From Thalassocella blandensis (GTDB lineage: Bacteria > Pseudomonadota > Gammaproteobacteria > Pseudomonadales > Cellvibrionaceae): a stretch of DNA of 64,000 bases. A program made the translations under genes and the position numbers. Below the pieces are notes generated by a model. That model was not told where the DNA came from and ran no database searches. It saw nothing but the letters and a program-made list of their open reading frames with translations. Positions 55,567-64,000 of the stretch are shown here, one piece after another (position 1 is the first letter of the stretch; each line of letters opens with the position of its first letter). The DNA is taken from the NCBI GenBank assembly GCA_902141825.1, contig CABFPG010000002.1, positions 186,001-250,000 on the forward strand. The letters run 5' to 3'.

Positions 55567-58500
55567 TTACAGCAACCAGTCTATTCGCTCAACGTTGTCA
55601 AAAGTCACTTTGGAGCCATCGATCAATTCTATAACTCCGCTAATGTCGCCATTAACATCAGGCGTAAACTCTGCATAACCAAATAAATCTAAAGGTGCGG
55701 GCGTGTAATCAACTCCATTCACAGTAATATTGCTGATTGTGGTTTGAAGGTTAGCTAGAGTAATTGTGTCCCAGCCTTCACCACCATCAAATACATCACT
55801 CCCCTCACCTAAAGCAAACAAGTAATTATCATCTCCCGCTCCACCAAATACTGTGTCGTCACCCAGACCAGTTGTGAAAAGGTCGTTACCGCTTGAACCC
55901 GTAATATTGTCCTGACCAAGCAGGTCTCCAAGGAAAATAAAACCTTCTCCGGTAGGATTGGAGAGCACATGAGAAGAAGCCAGCAAGGAGACGTCTACTT
56001 GCGGCACTCCGCCGCCGTCAACGCCAATTGATATCCCGGCAATTTCTACTCCAGCGACACTCAGATCTCCAGAGAGGATGGTATTGGTAGCTGCACCCAC
56101 AGTAAGATCCAACAATGAAATTTCTTCTCCATAAATGGCTACATCACCATCAATAGTAATTACCAGATCGCCATTAGTTACAGCTTCTCCCGTGCGGCTT
56201 GTAAAGCTGGCAGCGTCTTCAATCATTACGCTTGTAGCAGTAGCAGCATCCAAAATTAAATTGTCATTGCCAGGTCCAGCAAGCACAGTATCTGTACCAT
56301 CACCTTCAACATAACGGATGATGTCATCACCAGCGCCAGCATTAATCAGATCATTGCCAGCCCCCGCTTGAATATCATCTGCATCTATTGAACCTTGAAT
56401 AGTGTCTGCATCCGCGCCACCCAATATAATGAAACCGCCGTTTCCAATATTTGTGGGCGTAATCGTGGCGTTGAGCGATGAAACATCTAAAGTGGCGGCA
56501 CCGCCGCCATCAACGGTGACATTAAGGAAATCATCCGGCAAACCAGCAGCAGTTAAATTGCCTGAAAGCAAGGTTGTGGTAGAAGAAGAAAGCGTTAAAT
56601 CAATCGCATCCAAGGAATTTCCGATTACAGCCACATCACCATCAATAATTAACGCAAACTGACCACCGGTTAAAGTCTCACCGGTACGCAATAAATAACT
56701 GGCGGCATCTTCAATCATAACGGAAGTTGCACCAATTGCATCGACGATTAAACTGGCCGCGCCATCTGGACAAATGATTGTGTCCGTGCCCTGGCCGATG
56801 GTGTAAAAGATCTGATCCGCTCCACCACCGGTGTTAATGATGTCATCACCCAAACCACCGGTAATTTGATCTGCATCGACAGAACCGACTATCGTATCCG
56901 CATCAGCACCACCGATCATGATAAAGCCTTCATTGGTGGCGTTTACAGGATTGATGGTGGCTGTCAGTGAAGCGACATTTAATTGAGCGGCACCGCCGCC
57001 ATCAACTGTTACGTTTAAGAAATCTGATGGTAGACCTGCCGCAGTGAGATCACCCGACAATGTGGTTAATGTGGTGTTGCTAACGGTTAAGTCAATTAAA
57101 TCCAAGGTATCGCTGATAATGACAAGATCACCATCAATGCTGATACCAAAGTTACCGCTATCAAGAACTTCACCGGTGCGCACCAAATAGCTGGCCGCAT
57201 CTTCAATTAAGACATTGCTTGCACCAATGGCATTCATCACCAAAGACGCTGCACCATCAGAGGAAAGAATGGTGTCGGTGCCTTCACCAATAGAATAGTA
57301 AATCGTATCGGCACCACCCGCGGTTGTGATTAAGTCATCACCCAAACCACCTGTGATTTCATCAGCATCCACTGAACCAATAATGGTATCGGCATCCGCA
57401 CCACCTAGAATAACGAAGCCATCGCCGTTGGTATTGGTTGGATTTATTCCGACTGATAATGAAGCTACATTCAATGTTGCGGCACCACCGCCATCAACGG
57501 TGATATTCAGAAAATCATCCGGTAATCCAGCAGCAGTTAAATTACCTGATAGCAAGGTCGTGGTAGAAGAAGAAAGCGTTAAATCAATCGCATCCAAGGA
57601 ATTCCCAATAACAGCCACATCACCATCAATAATTAACGCAAACTGGCCACCGGTTAAAGTCTCACCCGTACGCAATAAATAACTGGCCGCATCTTCAATC
57701 ATAACGGAAGTTGCACCAATCGCATCGACGATTAAACTGGCCGCGCCATCTGGACAGATAATGGTATCCGTGCCCTGGCCGATGGTGTAAAAGATCTGAT
57801 CCGCTCCACCACCGGTGTTAATGATGTCATCACCCAAACCACCGGTAATTTGATCCGCATCGACAGAACCAACTATCGTATCCGCGTCAGCGCCACCGAT
57901 CATGATAAAACCTTCATTGGTGGCATTTACGGGATTAATGGTCGCTGTTAGTGAAGCCACATTTAATTGTGCAGCACCGCCGCCATCAACTGTTACGTTT
58001 AAGAAATCTGATGGTAGACCTGCGGCAGTAAGATCACCGGATAGCGTAGTCAGTGTAGTGTTACTTACACTCAGATCAATTAAATCCAAGGTATCACTGA
58101 TAATGACAAGATCACCATCAATGCTGATACCAAAGTTGCCACTATCCAGGACTTCTCCGGTACGCACCAAATAACTGGCAGCATCTTCAATTAAGACATT
58201 GCTTGCACCAATGGCATTCATCACTAAAGACGCTGCGCCATCAGAGGAAAGAATGGTGTCGGTGCCTTCACCGATGGAATAGTAAATCGTATCAGCACCA
58301 CCTGCGGTCGTGATTAAGTCATCACCCAAACCGCCTGTGATTTCATCAGCATCCACCGAACCAATAATAGTATCGGCATCGGCGCCACCTAGAATAACGA
58401 AGCCATCGCCGTTAGTGTTGGTTGGATTTATTCCGACAGACAATGAGGCAACATTCAATGTTGCAGCACCACCACCGTCTACGGTGATATTGAGGAAATC

Positions 58501-61500
58501 ATCCGGTAAACCAGCGGCAGTTAAATTGCCAGACAATAGCGTGGTAGTTGAGGAGCTTAATGTTAAATCAATCGCATCCAAGGAATTTCCAATAACAGCC
58601 ACATCACCATCAATGATTAACGCAAACTGACCACCGGTTAAAGTCTCACCGGTACGCAATAAATAGCTGGCGGCATCTTCTATCATGACGGAAGTTGCAC
58701 CAATTGCATCGACGATTAAACTGGCCGCGCCATCTGGACAAATAATGGTATCCGTGCCCTGGCCGATGGTGTAAAAGATCTGATCCGCTCCACCACCAGT
58801 GTTAATGATGTCATCGCCCAAACCACCGGTAATTTGATCCGCATCGACGGAACCGACTATCGTATCCGCATCAGCACCACCGATCATGATAAAGCCTTCA
58901 TTGGTGGCGTTTACAGGATTGATGGTGGCTGTTAGTGAAGCGACATTTAATTGAGCGGCACCGCCGCCATCAACTGTTACGTTTAAGAAATCTGATGGTA
59001 GACCTGCCGCAGTGAGATCACCCGACAATGTGGTTAATGTGGTGTTGCTAACGGTTAAGTCAATTAAATCCAAGGTATCGCTGATAATGACAAGATCACC
59101 ATCAATGCTGATACCAAAGTTACCGCTATCAAGAACTTCACCGGTGCGCACCAAATAGCTCGCCGCATCTTCAATTAAGACATTGCTTGCACCAATGGCA
59201 TTCATCACTAAGGACGCTGCACCATCGGAAGAAAGAATGGTGTCGGTGCCTTCACCGATGGAATAGTAAATCGTATCAGCTCCACCTGCGGTCGTGATTA
59301 AGTCATCACCCAAACCGCCTGTGATTTCATCAGCATCTACCGAACCAATAATGGTATCGGCATCCGCACCACCTAAAATAACGAAGCCATCACCATTGGT
59401 GTTAGTTGGGTTTATTCCGACAGATAATGAAGCTACATTCAATGTCGCGGCACCGCCGCCGTCTACGGTGATATTCAAGAAATCATCCGGTAAACCAGCG
59501 GCAGTTAAATTACCTGACAATAGCGTGGTAGTTGAAGAGCTTAATGTTAAATCAATCGCATCCAAGGAATTCCCAATAACAGCCACATCACCATCAATAA
59601 TTAACGCAAACTGACCACCGGTTAAAGTCTCACCCGTACGCAATAAATAACTGGCCGCATCTTCAATCATGACGGAAGTTGCACCAATCGCATCGACGAT
59701 TAAACTTGCAGCACCATCTGGACAAATAATGGTATCCGTGCCCTGGCCGATGGTGTAAAAGATCTGATCCGCTCCACCACCGGTGTTAATGATATCATCA
59801 CCCAAACCACCGGTAATTTGATCTGCATCGACAGAACCGACTATCGTATCCGCATCAGCGCCACCGATCATGATAAAACCTTCATTGGTGGCGTTTACAG
59901 GATTGATGGTGGCTGTCAGTGAAGCGACATTTAATTGAGCAGCACCGCCACCATAAACATCGACGGTAAGAAAATCGTTAGGTAAACCGGCAGCAGTTAA
60001 ATCGCCAGAAAGTGTTGTCAGGGTTGAGGCGCTTACCGTTAATTGCAATGCTTCTAGAGAAATTCCCCATAATGAAGGTGAGCCATCAATCGACAAAATA
60101 AAATCACCATTAGCCGTTGACTCTCCAGTTCTCAGCAAATAACTCGCAGCATCTTCGATCAATACATCTGTAGCACCGATGGCATCAACAACTACGGTGT
60201 CAATATCCGAGTCGCCAGAGATGATGTCCATCCCCTGGCCCATGGCATAGTAGATAGTATCTGCACCAGCACCCGCATTTATCGTATCATCACCATCAAG
60301 CGCTGCAATAATGTCACTACCATCTCCGGTAACAATAATATCGTTATTTGCAGACCCGGTTACGTTTTCACTGCCGGTATCACCTGTAACCACTAACTGA
60401 TGATCAGAAATTAGTTGTGAAGCATCTACTGTTATATCAGATGAATTACCTATGATTTGAATATCAGAGGTCAATGTGGTGGTTGTGAAATCTCCAACCA
60501 ACACAATGTGGTCATCTGGACCAGTGTGTATCTCGATATTTTCAATGTTGACACCATCCACCTTTGGAACGCCATTTACGCTCACAATAAAATGGTCAGA
60601 ATCAATGGTTTCGCCTGTACGTAAATTATAAACAAAGGCGGTTTCCACAAGAATAATCTGAAAACCAGAACTTTCGATTTGCAAGGTGTCTGTTTCTGTA
60701 CCACCATCGATTACGTCAAATCCTTCACCGATTGTGTAAACAAAAGTATCTGCGCCGGCATCACCATGAATAATGTCGTCGCCCGCTTGACCATCAATAA
60801 GATCATCCCCAGCGCCACCACTAATCGTGTCACCATCGCCACCGCCATACAAAGTATCATTCCCCAAGCCACCTATGGTTACTGTGTCACCGCTGGTGCC
60901 ATGGAAAATAATTTCATGATTGGAAACTAATCCTGAAGCATTAATATTGGGATCACTTACAATTGCATTAATTGTAATGGCATCCTGAGCAAGATGGGAC
61001 AAACTCAAATCCGCATTGATTGTAATTGAATTGCTGTCATCCGCGGACAGAATAAGATGTTCAATCTCCGTAATTTCTGCCGCTATATTTCCATCGATAC
61101 TTAACAAAATGAGATCAGCCTCCATCGAGGCGCCCGTTCTTGCATTGTATGTTGCGGCATCTTCGATTAAAACATTCGCACCCGCTGTGACGTCAATATT
61201 AAGGGTATCTGTATTCGCACCACCTTCGATATGATCGTAACCATCACCTACAGCGTAGTTAATTGTGTCCTCTCCCGCGCCGGCATAAATACGGGTGCGC
61301 CCAGAGAGATTCACGATCGTGTCATCTCCAGCCGTTCCATTCACGATGTCATGCCATCCTTCTACAGTGACATTTACAGTTGCGGTATCAGTCCCGCCCT
61401 GCCCGTCGGAAATTTCATAAGTAATGGTCACTTCCGCAGATTCTTCAGGTCTCAAACTGTCGTACTGATTATCCGGTGAGTACACCAGCTTATTATCCAC

Positions 61501-64000
61501 GATCGAAACAGTACCTTGCCCTGAAGCAACGACTGGATTTTGAATGGTAAGAGTATCACTGGAATCTGTATCACTATCGTTTACCAAAACATCTATAGTG
61601 ATATCTGCATCAAATTTTGTTGTTGCTATATCATCAGAAGCTGCGGGAGCCTGGTTGGTACCAGTTACCGTTATAGTAGCGGTGCTGGATGTTGAAACAC
61701 CTTCACTATCAACCGCAGTGTAAGACACCTCAACATCGACTGACTCTCCATTTGCTAAACTATCGTAAGTTCCATTTGGATCGTATACCAATTTATTATC
61801 GACTATCGATACCAGTCCAGTGCCACTGTTTATACTCACATTACTTAGCGTTAAAGTATCACCCGCATCAGGATCAACATCATTCGCAAGAACATCTACT
61901 GTTACAGTAGTATCCTGGTCAGTTGTGGATGTATCCGCTACAGCGACTGGGCCGTCATTGGTTCCTGTTACCGTAATGGTTGCGGTTGAAGTAGACGATG
62001 CACCTTCGCTATCAATCACCGTGTAAGAAACTACAACTTCAGCTGTTTCGCCATTGGCTAGAGAGTCATATGTGCCGTTCGCATCGTAAACGAGTTTATT
62101 GTCTACAATGGACACAAGGCCGGTGCCAGTGGAAATAGAGACATTGTTGAGAGTTAAGGTATCACCGGCATCCGCATCTGTATCATTCGCAATTACATCT
62201 ACAGTTACAGAAGTATTCTGGTCTGTTGCCGCTGTATCGGCTACAGCAATAGGACCGTCATTTGTGCCGGTTACCGTAATAGTCGCTGTAGAAGTTGAAG
62301 ATACGCCTTCGCTATCTACTACAGAATAAGAAACAACGACTTCGGCTGTTTCACCATTAGCTAGTGAATCGTACGTACCATTTGCATCGTAAACTAGCTT
62401 GTTATCAACGATCGATACCAGTCCGGTTCCCGTTGATATAGAAACATTGTTTAAAGTTAGTAAATCACCGGCATCTGCATCGGTATCATTTGCAATTACG
62501 TCAACCGTTACAGAAGTATCTTGATCTGTTACCGCTGTATCAGCAACTGCAACGGGACCGTCGTTTGTACCGGTTACGGTAAGGGTTACCGTAGACGTAG
62601 AAGAAGCACCTTCGCTATCAACAACTGTATAAGAAACTTCAACTTCAGCTGTTTCGCCATTGGTTAAGGAGTCATATGTGCCGTTTGAATCGTATACGAG
62701 TTTGTTATCAACGATAGATACCAAACCAGTTCCCGTTGATATAGAAACATTGTTTAGAGTTAAGGTATCACCTGTATCAGCATCGGTGTCATTCGCAATT
62801 ACATCAACTGTGACGGAAGTATCTTGATCTGTTACCGCTGTATCAGCAACTGCAACGGGACCGTCGTTTGTACCGGTTACGGTAAGGGTTACCGTAGACG
62901 TAGAAGAAGCACCTTCGCTATCAACTACTGTATAAGAAACTTCAACTTCAGCCGTTTCACCATTAGCCAATGAATCGTACGTACCGTTCGCATCGTAAAC
63001 CAACTTGTTATCAACGATCGATACCAGACCGGTTCCCGTTGATATAGAAACATTGTTTAAAGTCAGTGAATCACCGGTATCCGCATCGGTATCATTTGCA
63101 ATTACGTCAACCGTTACAGACGTATCCTGGTCTGTTGTAGCTGTATCGGCAACAGCAACAGGACCGTCATTTGTGCCGGTTACTGTAATAGTTGCGGTTG
63201 AAGTAGACGATGCACCTTCGCTATCAATCACCGTGTAAGAAACTTCTACTTCAGCAGTTTCGCCGTTGGCTAGAGAGTCATATGTACCGTTAGCATCGTA
63301 AACGAGTTTGTTATCAACGATCGATACCAGACCGGTTCCCGTTGATATAGAAACATTATTTAAAGTCAGTGAATCACCGGTATCTGCATCGGTATCATTG
63401 GCAACTACGTCAACCGTTACCGAAGTATCTTGATCTGTTGCCGCTGTATCAGCAACAGCAACGGGACCGTCATTGGTTCCACTTACCGTAATAGTTGCTG
63501 TAGAGGTTGAAGATGCACCTTCGCTATCAACCACAGTGTAAGAAACTTCTACTTCAGCTGTTTCGCCATTAGCCAATGAATCGTATGTTCCATTTGCATC
63601 GTAAACCAGCTTGTTGTCTACAATGGACACCAAACCAGTGCCAGTGGAAATGGAAACGTTATTTAGAGTTAAGGTATCGCCAGCATCCGCATCGGTATCA
63701 TTCGCAATTACATCAACTGTTACTGAAGTATCTTGATCTGTTGTCGCTGTATTAGCTACGGCCACAGGGCCGTCATTTGTGCCGGTTACCGTAAGGGTTA
63801 CAGTAGACGTTGAAGATACTCCTTCACTATCTACTGCAGAATAAGAAACAACAACTTCTGCCGTCTCGCCACTGGCTAATGAATCGTATGTACCATTCGC
63901 ATCGTAAACGAGTTTATTGTCAACAATGGACACAAGACCGGTGCCAGTAGATATTGAGACATTGTTTAAAGTTAAGGTATCGCCAGAATCTGCGTCGGTA
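55567..64000 (-). CDS. Giant RTX adhesin, C-terminal 2811 residues (N-terminus off the right edge)
   Basis: The frame is open to the window edge; any start seen inside (GTG 63933) is internal. From the edge: seven close and one divergent copy of a 101-residue cadherin/Big_9-like repeat (NDGPVAVADTAATDQDTSVT, VSIVDNKLVYDANGTYDSL), then RTX nonapeptides (GGDGDTISGGAGDDLIDGQAGDD), then seven alternating 164-residue units that each carry an RTX-like segment (GGADADTIVGSVDADQITGG) and a beta-rich part with EDAASYLLRTGE. At the end are GGAGDDNYLFALGEGSDVFDGG and a C-terminal secretion-signal-like tail ending FDNVERIDWLL. It is exported by the ABC/HlyD system that follows it. It should act in biofilm or host/surface attachment, with Ca2+ needed for folding outside. 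Confidence 0.95.
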   Translation of the reverse strand, partial: TDADSGDTLTLNNVSISTGTGLVSIVDNKLVYDANGTYDSLASGETAEVVVSYSAVDSEGVSSTSTVTLTVTGTNDGPVAVANTATTDQDTSVTVDVIANDTDADAGDTLTLNNVSISTGTGLVSIVDNKLVYDANGTYDSLANGETAEVEVSYTVVDSEGASSTSTATITVSGTNDGPVAVADTAATDQDTSVTVDVVANDTDADTGDSLTLNNVSISTGTGLVSIVDNKLVYDANGTYDSLANGETAEVEVSYTVIDSEGASSTSTATITVTGTNDGPVAVADTATTDQDTSVTVDVIANDTDADTGDSLTLNNVSISTGTGLVSIVDNKLVYDANGTYDSLANGETAEVEVSYTVVDSEGASSTSTVTLTVTGTNDGPVAVADTAVTDQDTSVTVDVIANDTDADTGDTLTLNNVSISTGTGLVSIVDNKLVYDSNGTYDSLTNGETAEVEVSYTVVDSEGASSTSTVTLTVTGTNDGPVAVADTAVTDQDTSVTVDVIANDTDADAGDLLTLNNVSISTGTGLVSIVDNKLVYDANGTYDSLANGETAEVVVSYSVVDSEGVSSTSTATITVTGTNDGPIAVADTAATDQNTSVTVDVIANDTDADAGDTLTLNNVSISTGTGLVSIVDNKLVYDANGTYDSLANGETAEVVVSYTVIDSEGASSTSTATITVTGTNDGPVAVADTSTTDQDTTVTVDVLANDVDPDAGDTLTLSNVSINSGTGLVSIVDNKLVYDPNGTYDSLANGESVDVEVSYTAVDSEGVSTSSTATITVTGTNQAPAASDDIATTKFDADITIDVLVNDSDTDSSDTLTIQNPVVASGQGTVSIVDNKLVYSPDNQYDSLRPEESAEVTITYEISDGQGGTDTATVNVTVEGWHDIVNGTAGDDTIVNLSGRTRIYAGAGEDTINYAVGDGYDHIEGGANTDTLNIDVTAGANVLIEDAATYNARTGASMEADLILLSIDGNIAAEITEIEHLILSADDSNSITINADLSLSHLAQDAITINAIVSDPNINASGLVSNHEIIFHGTSGDTVTIGGLGNDTLYGGGDGDTISGGAGDDLIDGQAGDDIIHGDAGADTFVYTIGEGFDVIDGGTETDTLQIESSGFQIILVETAFVYNLRTGETIDSDHFIVSVNGVPKVDGVNIENIEIHTGPDDHIVLVGDFTTTTLTSDIQIIGNSSDITVDASQLISDHQLVVTGDTGSENVTGSANNDIIVTGDGSDIIAALDGDDTINAGAGADTIYYAMGQGMDIISGDSDIDTVVVDAIGATDVLIEDAASYLLRTGESTANGDFILSIDGSPSLWGISLEALQLTVSASTLTTLSGDLTAAGLPNDFLTVDVYGGGAAQLNVASLTATINPVNATNEGFIMIGGADADTIVGSVDADQITGGLGDDIINTGGGADQIFYTIGQGTDTIICPDGAASLIVDAIGATSVMIEDAASYLLRTGETLTGGQFALIIDGDVAVIGNSLDAIDLTLSSSTTTLLSGNLTAAGLPDDFLNITVDGGGAATLNVASLSVGINPTNTNGDGFVILGGADADTIIGSVDADEITGGLGDDLITTAGGADTIYYSIGEGTDTILSSDGAASLVMNAIGASNVLIEDAASYLVRTGEVLDSGNFGISIDGDLVIISDTLDLIDLTVSNTTLTTLSGDLTAAGLPSDFLNVTVDGGGAAQLNVASLTATINPVNATNEGFIMIGGADADTIVGSVDADQITGGLGDDIINTGGGADQIFYTIGQGTDTIICPDGAASLIVDAIGATSVMIEDAASYLLRTGETLTGGQFALIIDGDVAVIGNSLDAIDLTLSSSTTTLLSGNLTAAGLPDDFLNITVDGGGAATLNVASLSVGINPTNTNGDGFVILGGADADTIIGSVDADEITGGLGDDLITTAGGADTIYYSIGEGTDTILSSDGAASLVMNAIGASNVLIEDAASYLVRTGEVLDSGNFGISIDGDLVIISDTLDLIDLSVSNTTLTTLSGDLTAAGLPSDFLNVTVDGGGAAQLNVASLTATINPVNATNEGFIMIGGADADTIVGSVDADQITGGLGDDIINTGGGADQIFYTIGQGTDTIICPDGAASLIVDAIGATSVMIEDAASYLLRTGETLTGGQFALIIDGDVAVIGNSLDAIDLTLSSSTTTLLSGNLTAAGLPDDFLNITVDGGGAATLNVASLSVGINPTNTNGDGFVILGGADADTIIGSVDADEITGGLGDDLITTAGGADTIYYSIGEGTDTILSSDGAASLVMNAIGASNVLIEDAASYLVRTGEVLDSGNFGISIDGDLVIISDTLDLIDLTVSNTTLTTLSGDLTAAGLPSDFLNVTVDGGGAAQLNVASLTATINPVNATNEGFIMIGGADADTIVGSVDADQITGGLGDDIINTGGGADQIFYTIGQGTDTIICPDGAASLIVDAIGATSVMIEDAASYLLRTGETLTGGQFALIIDGDVAVIGNSLDAIDLTLSSSTTTLLSGNLTAAGLPDDFLNVTVDGGGAATLDVSSLNATITPTNIGNGGFIILGGADADTIQGSIDADDIQAGAGNDLINAGAGDDIIRYVEGDGTDTVLAGPGNDNLILDAATATSVMIEDAASFTSRTGEAVTNGDLVITIDGDVAIYGEEISLLDLTVGAATNTILSGDLSVAGVEIAGISIGVDGGGVPQVDVSLLASSHVLSNPTGEGFIFLGDLLGQDNITGSSGNDLFTTGLGDDTVFGGAGDDNYLFALGEGSDVFDGGEGWDTITLANLQTTISNITVNGVDYTPAPLDLFGYAEFTPDVNGDISGVIELIDGSKVTFDNVERIDWLL
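56400..59960 (-). repeat. 984-bp higher-order repeat in the RTX adhesin gene
   Basis: Two related 492-bp units, A (DGAASLVMNAIGASNVLIEDAAS) and B (DGAASLIVDAIGATSVMIEDAAS), alternate. B occurs near 56760, 57745, 58730 and 59715, A near 57255, 58240 and 59225, so the A-B pair repeats every 984 bp, nearly identical at DNA level. Confidence 0.92.
61650..64000 (-). repeat. Tandem 303-bp cadherin/Big_9-like repeats
   Basis: The same 101-codon unit recurs about every 303 bp to the right edge; conserved points such as the 'gaccgtc' around NDGPVAV lie near 62253, 62557, 62860 and 63163. Copies differ mostly by silent or single changes. The array continues beyond the window. Confidence 0.92.

Noticed and set aside
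57326-59614. Three similar plus-strand frames of 106-118 codons spaced 984 bp apart
   Set aside because: They are shadows of the repeated RTX adhesin units; their even spacing comes from the higher-order repeat, not from a gene family.
61650-64000. Regularly spaced repeats that might suggest a CRISPR array
   Set aside because: The 303-bp period is in frame, codes for Big_9-like domains throughout and has no short repeat/spacer structure.

Overview
The window looks like chromosomal DNA of a free-living, probably marine or surface-associated gammaproteobacterium. The basis is the closeness of several proteins to gammaproteobacterial families (DkgB, YdhP-type MFS, MetR, YrbG-type exchanger, OprF/OmpA), a cobalamin-riboswitch operon with CobN, CbiB and CobC homologues, and two giant secreted adhesin genes of the kind common in Cellvibrionales and Alteromonadales. 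The genus is not certain. I see no rRNA, tRNA, insertion sequence, integrase or CRISPR array.

Layout. 1-1476 (minus): the start of an effector-like protein running off the left edge, behind a LysM/peptidoglycan-binding protein, a pair that recalls type VI secretion cargo modules. 1974-3321: a secreted NTF2-like protein, then a short remnant zone where the 5' end of a GNAT acetyltransferase gene abuts the 3' end of a cobO/btuR gene. 3322-6443: dkgB-type reductase, then an MFS exporter divergent from a LysR regulator. 6555-14486 (plus): a cobalamin riboswitch heading an operon of a membrane-anchored CobN-like chelatase, an ExbB/TolQ-like channel protein, a DUF2149 (ExbD-like) protein, CbiB and CobC. 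14874-20286 (plus): a compact secondary-metabolite operon with an AurF-type diiron oxygenase, a free carrier protein, a thioester reductase fused to an alpha/beta hydrolase, a free adenylation enzyme and a HIT protein. 20355-22238 (minus): AraC-type regulator and EamA exporter. 22844-28366: TSUP exporter; then the folate-independent methionine synthase pair mesD-mesX, a MetR-like regulator and a divergent flavin reductase. 28435-31647: a very large lipoprotein with a LamG-like domain and one haem c motif. 31976-36373: two LysR genes, an AEC transporter and a Na+/Ca2+ exchanger.

36528-64000 (all minus) is a surface and secretion region. An 11.7-kb gene for a 3912-residue Ig/TSP3-repeat adhesin is translationally coupled to an OmpA/OprF-like gene. 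Upstream of it lies a type I secretion operon read from the right edge: a giant RTX adhesin (N-terminus outside the window), two different ABC half-transporters, an HlyD-type adaptor and a small unknown protein.

How the parts may work together (inference). The riboswitch operon probably salvages corrinoids, with the CobN-like protein energised by a proton channel rather than by an ATPase. mesD-mesX would supply methionine without B12 or triglutamyl folate. The AurF/A/PCP/R set would N-oxidise and reductively release a carrier-bound amino acid. The two ABC proteins probably form an asymmetric heterodimer that exports the RTX adhesin. The best candidates for undescribed biology are the corrinoid/CobN membrane complex, the split A-PCP-R/hydrolase-AurF cluster and the adhesin export system with its unknown 122-residue partner.
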